The notes under the pieces: generated by a model
The model's database searches: none
The model's input: the letters and a program-made list of their open reading frames with translations, nothing else
What the model was told of the DNA's origin: nothing
In this document: positions 8,777-17,050 of the stretch, in pieces
Layout of the letters: each line of letters begins with the position of its first letter
Position numbering within the stretch: position 1 is the stretch's first letter
Position numbers and translations under genes: made by a program
Assembly: GCF_017726655.1 (NCBI RefSeq)
Contig: NZ_CP072309.1
Coordinates: 1,794,501 to 1,858,500, forward strand
Direction: 5' to 3'
DNA: 64,000 bases
Source of the DNA: Agrobacterium tumefaciens
GTDB taxonomy: Bacteria; Pseudomonadota; Alphaproteobacteria; Rhizobiales; Rhizobiaceae

Positions 8777-9229
8777 ATGACATGGCTTATCCACTCTTTC
8801 TCGGGAATTGGGCCCATAAAATTCGGCATGACTCCAGAGGATGTCGCCACACATATCGGAGCACCAGACCGGTCAAGACGAGGCCTTCGGTCTGATACGT
8901 TCAGTGAACATCGCGGTACCAAAGCGCCAATCGTGCGTTATCGAGGAAATCGCGTTCGCGAGATCGAAGCCTTCTACGACATTGGGGTAGTTATGTTTCG
9001 AGGAATATCTATTTTCGAAACGAACGGATTAAAGGTACTCCGCGCATTGGAGCAGCTAAATGGGGGAGCTGCGATTTCTGCTGGGATCATACTGTTCGAC
9101 AAGCTCGGCTTAACGGCGGGTCGCCTGGATGAAGGTCCGCCCACAGGGCATTCGGTAACCGCCTTTACGTCCGGCACCTGGGACGGCAAGACCGCCGACT
9201 TCAAGAGCATCAGCTTCAATGACCGCTAA
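8777..9229 (+). CDS. Passenger protein of unknown function carried inside IS66
   Basis: The gene lies between the tnpC stop (8691) and the right terminal repeat of the IS66 element (9316), so it moves with the element. ATG 8777 is chosen because GGAGAAG (8764-8770) lies six bases upstream; the product is 150 residues starting MTWLIHSFSGIGPIKFGMT. It has no signal peptide, membrane segment or cysteine cluster. The opening G-PIKFGMTPEDVATHIGAP is the kind of motif seen in small soluble proteins, including some immunity proteins of toxin systems, but the family was not identified. The sequence is somewhat less GC-rich than the tnp genes, suggesting separate capture. No partner gene lies within the element. 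Confidence 0.7.
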   Translation: MTWLIHSFSGIGPIKFGMTPEDVATHIGAPDRSRRGLRSDTFSEHRGTKAPIVRYRGNRVREIEAFYDIGVVMFRGISIFETNGLKVLRALEQLNGGAAISAGIILFDKLGLTAGRLDEGPPTGHSVTAFTSGTWDGKTADFKSISFNDR

Positions 9230-9316
9230 TGGCGCATTCTCGCCTTCAATGTTGCAGCGGGAATCTTCGGAATTGTCCATCGCGCTTGGTAAATGTGCGA
9301 GGAAGACACCGCTTAC

Positions 9317-9324
9317 AACTCGCA
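9317..9324. repeat. Right target duplication of the IS66 element (AACTCGCA)
   Basis: It is identical to 6207-6214. After this octamer the interrupted IS110 transposase frame resumes in phase. Confidence 0.95.
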
Positions 9325-9396
9325 ATAGCGTTCTGGCGGTTTATCGAAGATGGCGTAGTCCCCGAAGGGGCTACACTAGCAGTCGCCACCAAGTAA
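9325..9396 (+). pseudogene. IS110-family transposase, detached C-terminal piece
   Basis: The sequence encodes IAFWRFIEDGVVPEGATLAV then ATK and a stop. This is the typical C-terminus of IS110 transposases (W-R-x-I/L-E-x-G-x-x-P-E-G-A). It follows the 5' part (ending KLA at 6214) in the same frame once the IS66 element and one duplication are removed. It is too short to appear as a gene by itself. Confidence 0.88.
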
Positions 9397-9661
9397 GGTT
9401 TGACTGCCGACGGGCAGTTGAAGGGGAAGCGCGGCTACCGTGCGTAGAGATGGACATCAGACGCCGAGTTGTAGTTTGGTAACGCGCTTCAAGCAGACGC
9501 CTGGCCACCATGAATCGGGATTATGGTCGGGAGCAATGGCTCCAGCCGAATACAAGTCGAGGCACCAGTGTGCCAGATCGCCAGACGACTGCGAATAACT
9601 GGAGGAAAGCAATTTTGGGCAAGATGGAAGAAGGATTGACAAACACCGCTTCATACAAGTC

Positions 9662-10384
9662 TCTACGCCAATCCTCCATCTTTTCGCGGGCATCCGCAAG
9701 GGTCAGGAACCAATGTTGGTTCAGGCATTCTGCCCGGAAGCGGCCGTTGAACGCCTCAATGAATGCATTATCGGTCGGTTTGCCAGGGCGTGAGAAGTCA
9801 AGTGTGACGCCTTTCGCATAGGCCCAGAGATCGAGATCGCGTGATACGAACTCGGTGCCCTGATCGACGCGGATCGTCTTGGGATAGCCGACCTGGCGGC
9901 ATACCCGCTCGAGCGTTTGCACAACATCTTCACCGCGATAGCTGTGCCTTGGATCAAGCACCGGGACGTAGCGTGAGAAGGTGTCCACCACGGTCAGAAC
10001 GCGTAGCTTCTTGCCGGTGGCGAGCTGGTCGTGAACAAAGTCCATCGCCCAGACATCATTCGGCCCGACGGCCATTTGCCGATCCTCCCGCAGCTTCGCT
10101 TTCACCCGGCGTTTCGGTGTCTTGTTACGCAATTGCAGGCCCAAGTCCCTGTAAATGCGATAGGTTCGCTTGATATTGGTCCCCCAACCCTCGCGTTCCA
10201 ACAGTACATGCACGCGACGATAGCCGTAGCGAACACGTATCTCGCAGATCTCACGAATCCGACGTTCCAGACCGGCCTGATCGGCACGGCGGGAGGTGTA
10301 GTGGTGGGTCGACCGATCGAAGTCCAGCGCCCCACAGGCACGCCGGATCGAGATCGCCCAGTCCTGGCACATGCCTTTCACCAT
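9662..10384 (-). pseudogene. IS3-family OrfB, 5' part (interrupted by IS110)
   Basis: This is a DDE integrase-type transposase starting about MVKGMCQDWAISIRRACGAL, with HTH_21-like ICEIRVRYGYRRVHVLLERE. Catalytic residues seen are Asp in VWAMDFVHDQL, Asp in IRVDQGTEFVSRDLD and Glu in AFIEAFNGRFRAECL. The homologous frame ends at MEDWRR (9662), where the IS110 element enters. The remaining 30 or so codons are at 4985-5077. Family members make an OrfAB fusion by -1 frameshifting: the OrfB frame is open upstream into orfA (GRHSPKALRPARKRE), which fits that mechanism here. Confidence 0.87.
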
Positions 10385-10404
10385 CTCCCGCTTGCGAGCA
10401 GGCC

Positions 10405-10671
10405 TTAGAGCTTTCGGCGAATGACGTCCTGCAACATCTCGCGGTCCAACGTCAGATCCGCGACGATCTTCTTCAGCCGTGCATTCTCGTCCTCCAGCTG
10501 CTTCAGCTTCTTCATCTCCGGCGGCAACATGCCCGCGTATTTTTTCTTCCAGTTGAAATAGGTCGCCTGGCTGATCCCTGCCTTCCGGCAGATCTCCGCA
10601 ACCGTAACGCCTTCATCACCCTGCTTCAGAATGAACGCCTTCTGTGCGTCCGAAAACTGCGATGCCTTCAT
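10405..10671 (-). CDS. IS3-family OrfA (helix-turn-helix subunit)
   Basis: The 88-residue protein reads MKASQFSDAQKAFILKQGDE followed by GVTVAEICRKAGISQATYFNWKKKY, a clear helix-turn-helix, then a leucine-zipper helix (LKQLEDENARLKKIVADLTL). This is the IS407/IS51-type OrfA. It precedes the interrupted orfB on the same strand. The terminal inverted repeat of the element ends 76 bases upstream at 10747. Confidence 0.88.
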   Translation of the reverse strand: MKASQFSDAQKAFILKQGDEGVTVAEICRKAGISQATYFNWKKKYAGMLPPEMKKLKQLEDENARLKKIVADLTLDREMLQDVIRRKL

Positions 10672-10926
10672 CGTCTTCCGTTCCTTTCCCAGCCAGGAAA
10701 ATGCACCGGAAAACTCTAACCAAAAACGGTCCAGTTTGAAGGGTTCAGATCACGATGGGCCGGACTCTAATCTAATCTGGAGGAAATTCTCAGTGGCAGG
10801 TCACTTGCTGCGGAATCAAATGGCTCCATTCCCCGATACAGCCCAAAACACCCTTAGAGTGAACTCCAAACTTGATAGGGTCGCGAGGAAATGCAACCTA
10901 GGGCTGATATTCATACATGTTTCGGT

Positions 10927-13506
10927 TTAACGTGTAACACCGCTTACGTAGGTTACTGCGCTGTCAAAACCCATTTCAGAGGTGTGGACTGCGAACAATC
11001 TTTCGAGTGCGTGGAGCATGGTTCCGTCGTTCGCCACCGGTTCGCACGGATAATCATCCCAGTTGAAGTTCAAATTCACGAATGGCGATAATGCATTAGA
11101 CCTCATCCAGAACATATTTCCGATTGGAAAGTCAAACGCGTTCGGAAGATTTTCTAATCGAAGACGAGTGGCGATCTTCATTGCCCATTTTCGGTTTTTG
11201 GACCAACCTATTACATGTGGGTCTGCTGGGAAAACAATGCCCAAATTGGGTTGGGCTAAAAATTGGTCGATGATAAGATCTGTCATTCCTCCTGCGGTAT
11301 CACCCCCAAGAACGTTCTCAAACAAAAGACCAGTCCAATCAGAAACCATTTCGGTGTTTGCTAGCGTTAGGCTCTTTTTTGTGTGGACGTGTCCGACAAC
11401 GTCATAGCTTTGAACGAGTTCCTTTCCGAATGCTGTCAGCAGTGGACCGATGTCACGACCAATGTTGGGAACGACTCTAACTTCGATTTTCCCGTCGTAT
11501 CCACTTAAAATCTTTCGAGCAGCTGCTTCCGCCTCTGAGCTTATGACGCTAACAAAAAGCGCCGGACGAACCGCGTTTGCAGATAAATGTCGCAATATTT
11601 TTGCGAGCTCATCAATGTAAAACGCGTGTATGTGCAGCGCACATCTGAGATCATGGCTCGTTCGTCCACCGTCGACCTTAGCGCGAGACTGAGGAGATGG
11701 TTGAATTATCGGGTAGATCCATCGACCGTTAGGTCGGTCGTTCCGCAGGAAGTCAGCGTACGGATCCGATTCTAACGGGCCGAACTCGGCCGGACGATGC
11801 ATTGCATACACGAGAGGATTAAATCCTGGCTCAGGCCTTCGCGGATGCAGGCCCACAGAAAGTTCGTTCAAATAAAGCTCGGCGGCGGAGGAGATGCTTC
11901 GTTTTCCATATTCCTTCGGCAGCATAAATTCCGGATCGAAACTGGGCTCGCTGACGATCACGTTCACGTCGGACGTGAAATTTTTTAACCTTTTGGCCGC
12001 TGCGATACCAAGCGTTTCGATTTCCCCCCCATACCTTTTCATGTTGAAGGTCTCATTCGCAAGCGCCTTTGTCCTTTGCGATACATCTTCATAGATCGCT
12101 TTGGATTCTACCAAGCGGAGGAGACGATCCGCCATATCATTGGTATCAAGGTAATCGGCCACACATTGCTCTTCTAAGCCTCCTTTACGTAGGATTTCGG
12201 GTACTCCCGACGCGCTGTCAAAGCAAATAACCGGTAAACCTACAGTCATTGCATCAATCGCGACATTCGGGAGTGGGTCTAACCGACTACTAAGGACAAA
12301 AAAATCGGCTATCTCGTATACATACTCAATGTCACTTGTCTCTGGTATGATTATAACGCTTTCAGAGAACCCAGATCGCTTAAGTTGATCGGCCAAATAT
12401 ACCGAATAATATGCGTCAGAATCTGGAGCGAAACCGGCGCCTATCCAGGCAAACCTAATCCTCTTGTGCTGATTTTGCACAAGTGCTCGACGGGCAACCT
12501 CGATAAACAAGTCGACCCCTTTACGCAACTGGACGGTCCCTGCGCCAATAACTAGGATTTCATCGCCTGTAGGAGATAAAAGAGCCTTCAGACGACTTCG
12601 TTCCGCGGTAGACTGATTTTGCGCGCCACCCTCATTGGGGACCTCGCATTTTCCTTGAGGAAAGATGTGGAATTGATAGTTCTCGTCAATTCCTGTGGTT
12701 TCAACAGCGTTTTCCAGCGTCACCGAAGTTGAAAAGACGATCTCGTCGGCGTTCTTTATCACGTCGTAGAATGCTGTTCGCGGAAGGGTATAAGCGGAAA
12801 ATTCATGCACAAGCATTACGCTTGGAGTCTTCGTTTCACGTAGTAGCGGTAATAAATAACGTGATTCTACAGAATTCACGACACTGAAATAGAAACTATT
12901 TGTGGAGAGAAAGTCTTGAAGCCGGGTCCAAACCTCCGTTCCCCTTTCTGGAATGGCCCCTAAGACGGCGACGCCAACTGCGACATCGAGAAACGAATCG
13001 ATCAGGTTGCCGCCTCGAATGCATAACACAGTCACGTTGTAAGTATCGGACAGTGCCCGGGCCAAGTTGTGCACGAGAATCGGCGCTCCAGTTCTACTGG
13101 CCTCATGGCTCACCAAAAGCACATTCCGTTTCTCTCCGTCTCTCGCCAAACGCCCGGGCAACGTTGAAATGGTTTGGAAGGCCGAATGAGGTCCGCAATT
13201 TGCGACACTACCAACGACACCGCTCATACCTAGCGAGCGCCTGGGATCTCGTTTTTCGGCACTTCTTCGGAACCGCGTCCGGGTTCTATTCGAGAGTGGC
13301 AGCGGGCTAGCAACCAACCAGGAAAGGGTTTTAAATAGTAGATAATCTTTCCACACGCGATGGGCGCGCGAGCGAGCGAAGGCAAGTTCGACTTGCAAAT
13401 TATTTTTTTCTATCAATGAGTTAGAGTAGTTCTCGGTGGTAAGGGCCAGCGCCTCGGCCAGCCTCCTTACCTCCGCAGACAACTCGTCGTAGTTATTTTT
13501 CGTCAT
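10927..13506 (-). CDS. Two-domain glycosyltransferase: GT4 plus RgpF-like rhamnan synthesis domain
   Basis: ATG 13506 (MTKNNYDELSAEVRRL) is chosen; a TTG two codons earlier is also possible. The protein has about 859 residues. An N-terminal coiled coil (about 5-45) leads to a basic linker with FRRSAEKRDP (80-89). A GT4 domain starts near NVLLVSHEASRTGAP (about 128) and shows the donor-site E-x7-E region around LSSRLDPLPNVAIDAMTVGL. The C-terminal 250 residues match rhamnan synthesis protein F: ALHIHAFYIDELAKIL, VRVVPNIGRDIGPLL, DVVGHVHTKKS. Together with rmlCBDA downstream this suggests transfer of rhamnose into a surface polysaccharide. It is a stand-alone minus-strand gene between IS elements, with low G+C compared with the core genes. 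Confidence 0.8.
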   Translation of the reverse strand: MTKNNYDELSAEVRRLAEALALTTENYSNSLIEKNNLQVELAFARSRAHRVWKDYLLFKTLSWLVASPLPLSNRTRTRFRRSAEKRDPRRSLGMSGVVGSVANCGPHSAFQTISTLPGRLARDGEKRNVLLVSHEASRTGAPILVHNLARALSDTYNVTVLCIRGGNLIDSFLDVAVGVAVLGAIPERGTEVWTRLQDFLSTNSFYFSVVNSVESRYLLPLLRETKTPSVMLVHEFSAYTLPRTAFYDVIKNADEIVFSTSVTLENAVETTGIDENYQFHIFPQGKCEVPNEGGAQNQSTAERSRLKALLSPTGDEILVIGAGTVQLRKGVDLFIEVARRALVQNQHKRIRFAWIGAGFAPDSDAYYSVYLADQLKRSGFSESVIIIPETSDIEYVYEIADFFVLSSRLDPLPNVAIDAMTVGLPVICFDSASGVPEILRKGGLEEQCVADYLDTNDMADRLLRLVESKAIYEDVSQRTKALANETFNMKRYGGEIETLGIAAAKRLKNFTSDVNVIVSEPSFDPEFMLPKEYGKRSISSAAELYLNELSVGLHPRRPEPGFNPLVYAMHRPAEFGPLESDPYADFLRNDRPNGRWIYPIIQPSPQSRAKVDGGRTSHDLRCALHIHAFYIDELAKILRHLSANAVRPALFVSVISSEAEAAARKILSGYDGKIEVRVVPNIGRDIGPLLTAFGKELVQSYDVVGHVHTKKSLTLANTEMVSDWTGLLFENVLGGDTAGGMTDLIIDQFLAQPNLGIVFPADPHVIGWSKNRKWAMKIATRLRLENLPNAFDFPIGNMFWMRSNALSPFVNLNFNWDDYPCEPVANDGTMLHALERLFAVHTSEMGFDSAVTYVSGVTR

Positions 13507-14098
13507 CTTCAACGCCTATCACTGTCGACTATGGCTGGATCTCTACACATCGTTCCGCAAAATCGCAACGCTACAACGATTGATGGTTGCTTTCTCCCTT
13601 AAATCTACACGCCGCATTTTCTATCTGACATATTCAACCCGTGTGACCGTAGATGTGGGCGAGGCGAAAGCAATTAGGCACGAGTCTGTAGTGGCCCCTA
13701 AATCTCCGGACACGATCTCCCACTTGTTAAGTGTTAGGAGTAATGTGCCCATTATGACCAGTCACATACCTAAGATAGAGGTGCTGTCCGGCCCTGAGTG
13801 AACCGCGCCGGGTTTGCCGGAGGGTTCTGTGTGGATGCCCCGGTTCATGCAAGCGGTTTTCGAACATTTCCGGCATGTGATCGGGTGCGGTCATGTGTCA
13901 GGCCTTTCGCGCGACATCAGATGCAGCCGCTGGCCGTCATGGAGATACGCGGATCAGGCGCAAATTAACTTAACGAGCTTTCCACTCTTGGAGCCTCGGT
14001 GCATTTCCTGATCCCGATCGAACCGACCAATTGCCCTCCATGTTCACGACCTCCTCACATGCCTGCGTATCCAGTCCTATAGCTGCGCGATCGATTGA
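13507..14098. other. Intergenic stretch without a recognisable gene
   Basis: About 590 bases lie between the glycosyltransferase start and an IS110 remnant. The only plus-strand open frames (13580-13801, 13814-14011) lack ribosome sites and known motifs. The stretch presumably contains the promoter of the minus-strand glycosyltransferase gene and insertion debris. Confidence 0.4.
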
Positions 14099-14430
14099 TC
14101 AGACAGCCACGACTGGATTCCGGTAATCTTCATTCTTCGTCAACATGGCCCAGATCGAGCGTGCCATCTTGTTCGCCAGCGCCATCGCGGCCAGCATAAT
14201 GGGCTTCCGCTCTATCATTCTGTGCAACCAAGAACCAGTTTGCGCTCCTCGGCGCGAGGCCCACTGGATGACAGCCATAGCGCCGATGATCAGCAGCCTG
14301 CGGATGTCTCGTTGCTCCATCGTTGATGTTCGAACAAGTCGTTGCTTCCCTCCGGTCGAGTGCTTGACAGGGACCAATCCAACCAAGCCGCAAAGTGTTG
14401 CACGGCGCGCACCGCGATTACCCCATGTTC
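14099..14430 (-). pseudogene. IS110/IS1111-type transposase, C-terminal remnant
   Basis: The minus strand encodes GLVPVKHSTGGKQRLVRTST, RDIRRLLIIGAMAVIQWASR and MLAAMALANKMARSIWAMLT, the conserved end of the Transposase_20 domain of IS110/IS1111 elements. Upstream, the same homology continues in another frame (VQHFAAWLDW before 14386), so there is at least one frameshift, and the N-terminal half is missing. It is not the same subgroup as the IS110 element at 5.1 kb. This is a dead fragment. Confidence 0.75.
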
Positions 14431-14750
14431 AATAACCGCCGCCTTCTGGAGCCGATCGGCAATATACCGCCAGCCGAAGCCGAAGAACGATATTACGTCA
14501 TGCTGTACGCACCGGCCGTGGCCGCATAACTTAAATGAAATGGCCTCCGGCAACCTGGTGCGGTTCAGTGGCCCAAACTTAGGGGGCACCTCAAAAGCTC
14601 TTGACCTGCCCATGGGCTGTCTTTAGTTCCTGCGATCTTGGGTTCTGAGGCGTAGGAAATTCAAACTCTCCGTGTAAGCCTAAATTTGGCTACAGAGGAT
14701 ACACTGGAAGGTGCCCTATCACTCAGCATGGATATTAAAAGGTGTCGGCA

Positions 14751-16466
14751 ATGGCGAGAACTAAAAAGATAGTAACATCCTTCACCCTTGGCATCTTTCT
14801 GCTGCTTTACACCCTTATCAATATGAACTGGATCAGCAATTATAGAGATGGCGGCCTATTCGATATAGATGAATCTGCTTACCTGATGATGGCGGTCAAG
14901 AATTATTTTGCCTACGTTAATGGCGGCTTTCTTTCGTGGCTTCTTATGGTGGAGTCTCCTAACGCAGCGTCCCCATTAACGTCTGCCCTCGCGTCGCTAT
15001 TATTTGTGGCAACGGGGCCACGCTTAGCGTTTGGGATATACGTGCCTCTTTTTGCATGTATCGTTTCCATCGTATGCATATATTACATTGCCAAGCACTG
15101 CGGCGATCGCTCGTTCGCCGCAGTGACCGCTTTGCTTGTGGCCACCACGCCGCTCTTGGTGATTTATTCACGTAGCTTTCACTTTGCTATGCCTGCAACC
15201 GCCTGTACGACTGCAGCGTTACTGTGTCTGATTAAATCAGAACAAGCCGCGCGTTGGGCGTGGATCGTTGCATTCGGCTTTTTTGTAGGCTTGATGCCCC
15301 TCGCACGCACGATGACGATCGCATTCATTCCTTGCATCGGCATAGCCGCTTTCATATACGTAGCAGGGTCTTCGGTCGATAAATTGCCCCGGATTGGGCG
15401 GCTTTTTGTGGCTGGAATAGTCGCATGCGCGACATCTGCAACTTGGCTGGCTTGGAACGGTAGTTATGTAGCCGAGTACCTCTTTAGTTTTGGCTACGGC
15501 GCAAGAGCACAGGAATTCGGGCCTAAGTTGTCCTATTTTGGCAGCATTCGTTACATGGTCCAAGTCTATCTCGACCAAGTCTACGCTCCCCATTTTATTG
15601 CAATTTCCTTGGGGATGGCAATGGCGCTACTCGTACTTGCCAAAAACGTACTACGCGGTCCGCCTGGCCAGCTCTGGAATTATGTGGCATCTCCGATAAC
15701 GCCGCTCTCAATTTTTGTTTTGTCTTCTTTCTTGGTTCTTTGCTCATCCCAGAATAAAGGTACGGCGTTTATTGCTCCGATCCTTCCGGCTACAATCCTA
15801 TTATCAACGTGGTCACTATTTAAACTCGCGAACAACAGTCACGTTTGTAGGGGCGCGTTGGCTGCATCGTTAACGTTGATAGCAACGTATTCGTTTGTGC
15901 CCATGGTTGCGTTGAACCCCGTCGTTTCGACGAGGACAACGCACTGGCTACCCGGTTATGGTAACGTCGTATATTCGGATGGGAGTGGTACGCAGCAAGT
16001 CTATGAAGCGGCCCATGGACTAAATATGACTTCGCCGGGCAAAGCGTTGCCTCAAGAGACTGCGGCGGCGTGGAAGAGCCTTTATGTGGATACATTAGAC
16101 GCTGTCATGCCACTGGCAGGGTCCACCAGAACAGTCGCCTTTGGATTCAGAAACGCTGTATATAACGTCAACACAATCGGGTTGACGAATAGCTTACGAA
16201 ATCAGGAGCCACTCTATTTCGCGCAGATCGAGCCATTGGTAACTGGTGAAAGCACAGAGGGTTATCTGGCTTGGCTAAGTTCAGGTCCAGCAAAGAAAGC
16301 GTGCGTACTTCTCACCTCGCCGGGGGCGGATGCGGAATTTTCACCTTACGTTAATACCGCTCTCCTGGAGATCGCTGCGAAACAAGCCAATTTCGTAGTG
16401 ATGGATTCGTTGACAATGCCTAATGGTCGTATCGCCAAAATATGGGCCCGTCCATGTGATCGGTAG
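14751..16466 (+). CDS. GT-C type membrane glycosyltransferase (ArnT/PMT-like)
   Basis: ATG 14751 is preferred (AAAAGG eight bases upstream) over GTG 14742; the product has 571 residues. It has around ten hydrophobic segments in the first 390 residues, beginning with FTLGIFLLLYTLINMNW. The first external loop carries DIDESAYLMMAVKNYF, like the acidic motif that binds the lipid-linked donor in GT-C enzymes. Residues after about 400 form a soluble periplasmic domain. Family members transfer a sugar from polyprenyl phosphate to a lipid or polysaccharide on the periplasmic side; the substrate is unknown. The polyprenyl-phosphate transferase type gene at 17051 could supply its donor. Confidence 0.7.
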   Translation: MARTKKIVTSFTLGIFLLLYTLINMNWISNYRDGGLFDIDESAYLMMAVKNYFAYVNGGFLSWLLMVESPNAASPLTSALASLLFVATGPRLAFGIYVPLFACIVSIVCIYYIAKHCGDRSFAAVTALLVATTPLLVIYSRSFHFAMPATACTTAALLCLIKSEQAARWAWIVAFGFFVGLMPLARTMTIAFIPCIGIAAFIYVAGSSVDKLPRIGRLFVAGIVACATSATWLAWNGSYVAEYLFSFGYGARAQEFGPKLSYFGSIRYMVQVYLDQVYAPHFIAISLGMAMALLVLAKNVLRGPPGQLWNYVASPITPLSIFVLSSFLVLCSSQNKGTAFIAPILPATILLSTWSLFKLANNSHVCRGALAASLTLIATYSFVPMVALNPVVSTRTTHWLPGYGNVVYSDGSGTQQVYEAAHGLNMTSPGKALPQETAAAWKSLYVDTLDAVMPLAGSTRTVAFGFRNAVYNVNTIGLTNSLRNQEPLYFAQIEPLVTGESTEGYLAWLSSGPAKKACVLLTSPGADAEFSPYVNTALLEIAAKQANFVVMDSLTMPNGRIAKIWARPCDR

Positions 16467-17050
16467 GGCACGTGGGATCAAAACACGATCATGCTATTAG
16501 TCATATTCTACGTGTTTACCGTCTCCGCTCGCGCGGGTGGATATGGGAGGAGACTTCTTGGCTCGTGGATTGGAAATTCGTTGATCGCACGGGACCTAGA
16601 TGAACTGCCCCCCATTTTGACCGGACAGTCGGCATAAGCCTATACCCAAGCCTGTGCTTGAGCCTTTCTGCTTATGCCGACTGTCCGGCGAAACGGCGAA
16701 ACGGGGGCACTCCACTAGAACGCGCTAGTGAGGCGCATGTCGAACCAACAACGGCCGTGATTAGCGCGACCATCAATATCTTGCGATCAGGCTGTTGTCC
16801 TGCATTTTGCGATTTTTCGACAACCATCTACGATATCCCTGCGGCTGGCCTGCCGAATGATATGGCTGCGGTGGGTGAAGCCACGATGCAAACGGCCGAC
16901 TGCTATATGGATGTGATCAACGCGTGGACGCTTCAAAATTCGATGTCAGAGCAAAACCATTTGCCATCCCACTGTACCTTAGCAGGGCTCTTCGATCGCA
17001 GACTGTCTGTACCAGGAACGTTTATGTGCCAAAGGGCTTGAAGGCAGGAT
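16467..17050. other. Intergenic stretch containing an IS-end-like palindromic repeat
   Basis: About 580 bases with no convincing gene. The plus-strand open frame 16658-17041 starts inside the palindromic repeat and has no recognisable motif. The repeat is annotated separately. Confidence 0.4.
16601..16710. repeat. Palindromic IS-end-like repeat, full copy
   Basis: It begins TGAACTGCCCCCC. A perfect 19-bp inverted repeat (CCGGACAGTCGGCATAAGC, 16621-16639, and its complement at 16670-16688) encloses a 30-base centre; outside it, the right arm ends in a GGGGGCA that mirrors the left end imperfectly. The centre and right arm recur at 19048-19120. The layout fits a small MITE-like element or two abutted IS ends. 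Confidence 0.7.

Larger units (their letters stand above)
6215..9316 (+). mobile_element. IS66-family insertion sequence with a passenger gene
   Basis: The element is 3102 bp. The left end begins GTAACCGGTGTTTC; the right end read inward on the minus strand begins GTAAGCGGTGTCTTC. The first 29 bases of the two ends agree at 21 positions. An exact 8-bp duplication (AACTCGCA) flanks it. It holds tnpA, tnpB and tnpC in the usual order with overlapping starts, followed by an extra gene (8777-9229) that is not part of the standard IS66 set. All three transposition genes appear intact, so the element may still be active. Confidence 0.93.
5078..9659 (+). mobile_element. IS110-family insertion sequence, interrupted by IS66
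   Basis: The element is inserted in the orfB gene of the surrounding IS3 element between the codons for WRR and YNE. Without the IS66 copy and one target duplication it is about 1.47 kb, fitting the family. Ends are placed only to within a few bases, because IS110 elements have poor or no terminal inverted repeats. It carries one transposase gene, split by IS66. The 260 bases after the stop at 9396 are the 3' non-coding part of the element, which in this family can encode the guide RNA. Confidence 0.8.
4933..10747 (-). mobile_element. IS3-family insertion sequence, split by a nested IS110 and IS66
   Basis: The outer ends match as inverted repeats: TGAACCGCCCCCAAAC from 4933 on the plus strand and TGAACCCTTCAAACTGGACC from 10747 on the minus strand, both leading into a shared GAGTTTTCCGG block. 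Between them lie orfA, the 5' part of orfB (10671 to about 9662) and the 3' part of orfB (about 5077 to 4985). Removing the IS110 insertion (about 5078-9659) leaves roughly 1.23 kb, a normal IS3 length. No 3- or 4-base target duplication is evident (TTT on the left, GAT on the right). Confidence 0.85.

Noticed and set aside
4810..10792. GAGGAAATTCTCA present on both sides of the IS3 nest (4810-4822 and 10780-10792)
   Set aside because: Not adjacent to the element ends (over 100 bases away on the left), so not a target duplication; 13 bases could be chance.
13580..14011. Two plus-strand open frames of 65-73 codons
   Set aside because: No ribosome site and no similarity recognised; codon use looks random.
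16658..17041. Plus-strand open frame of 127 codons
   Set aside because: Begins within the palindromic repeat and has no domain or ribosome site.
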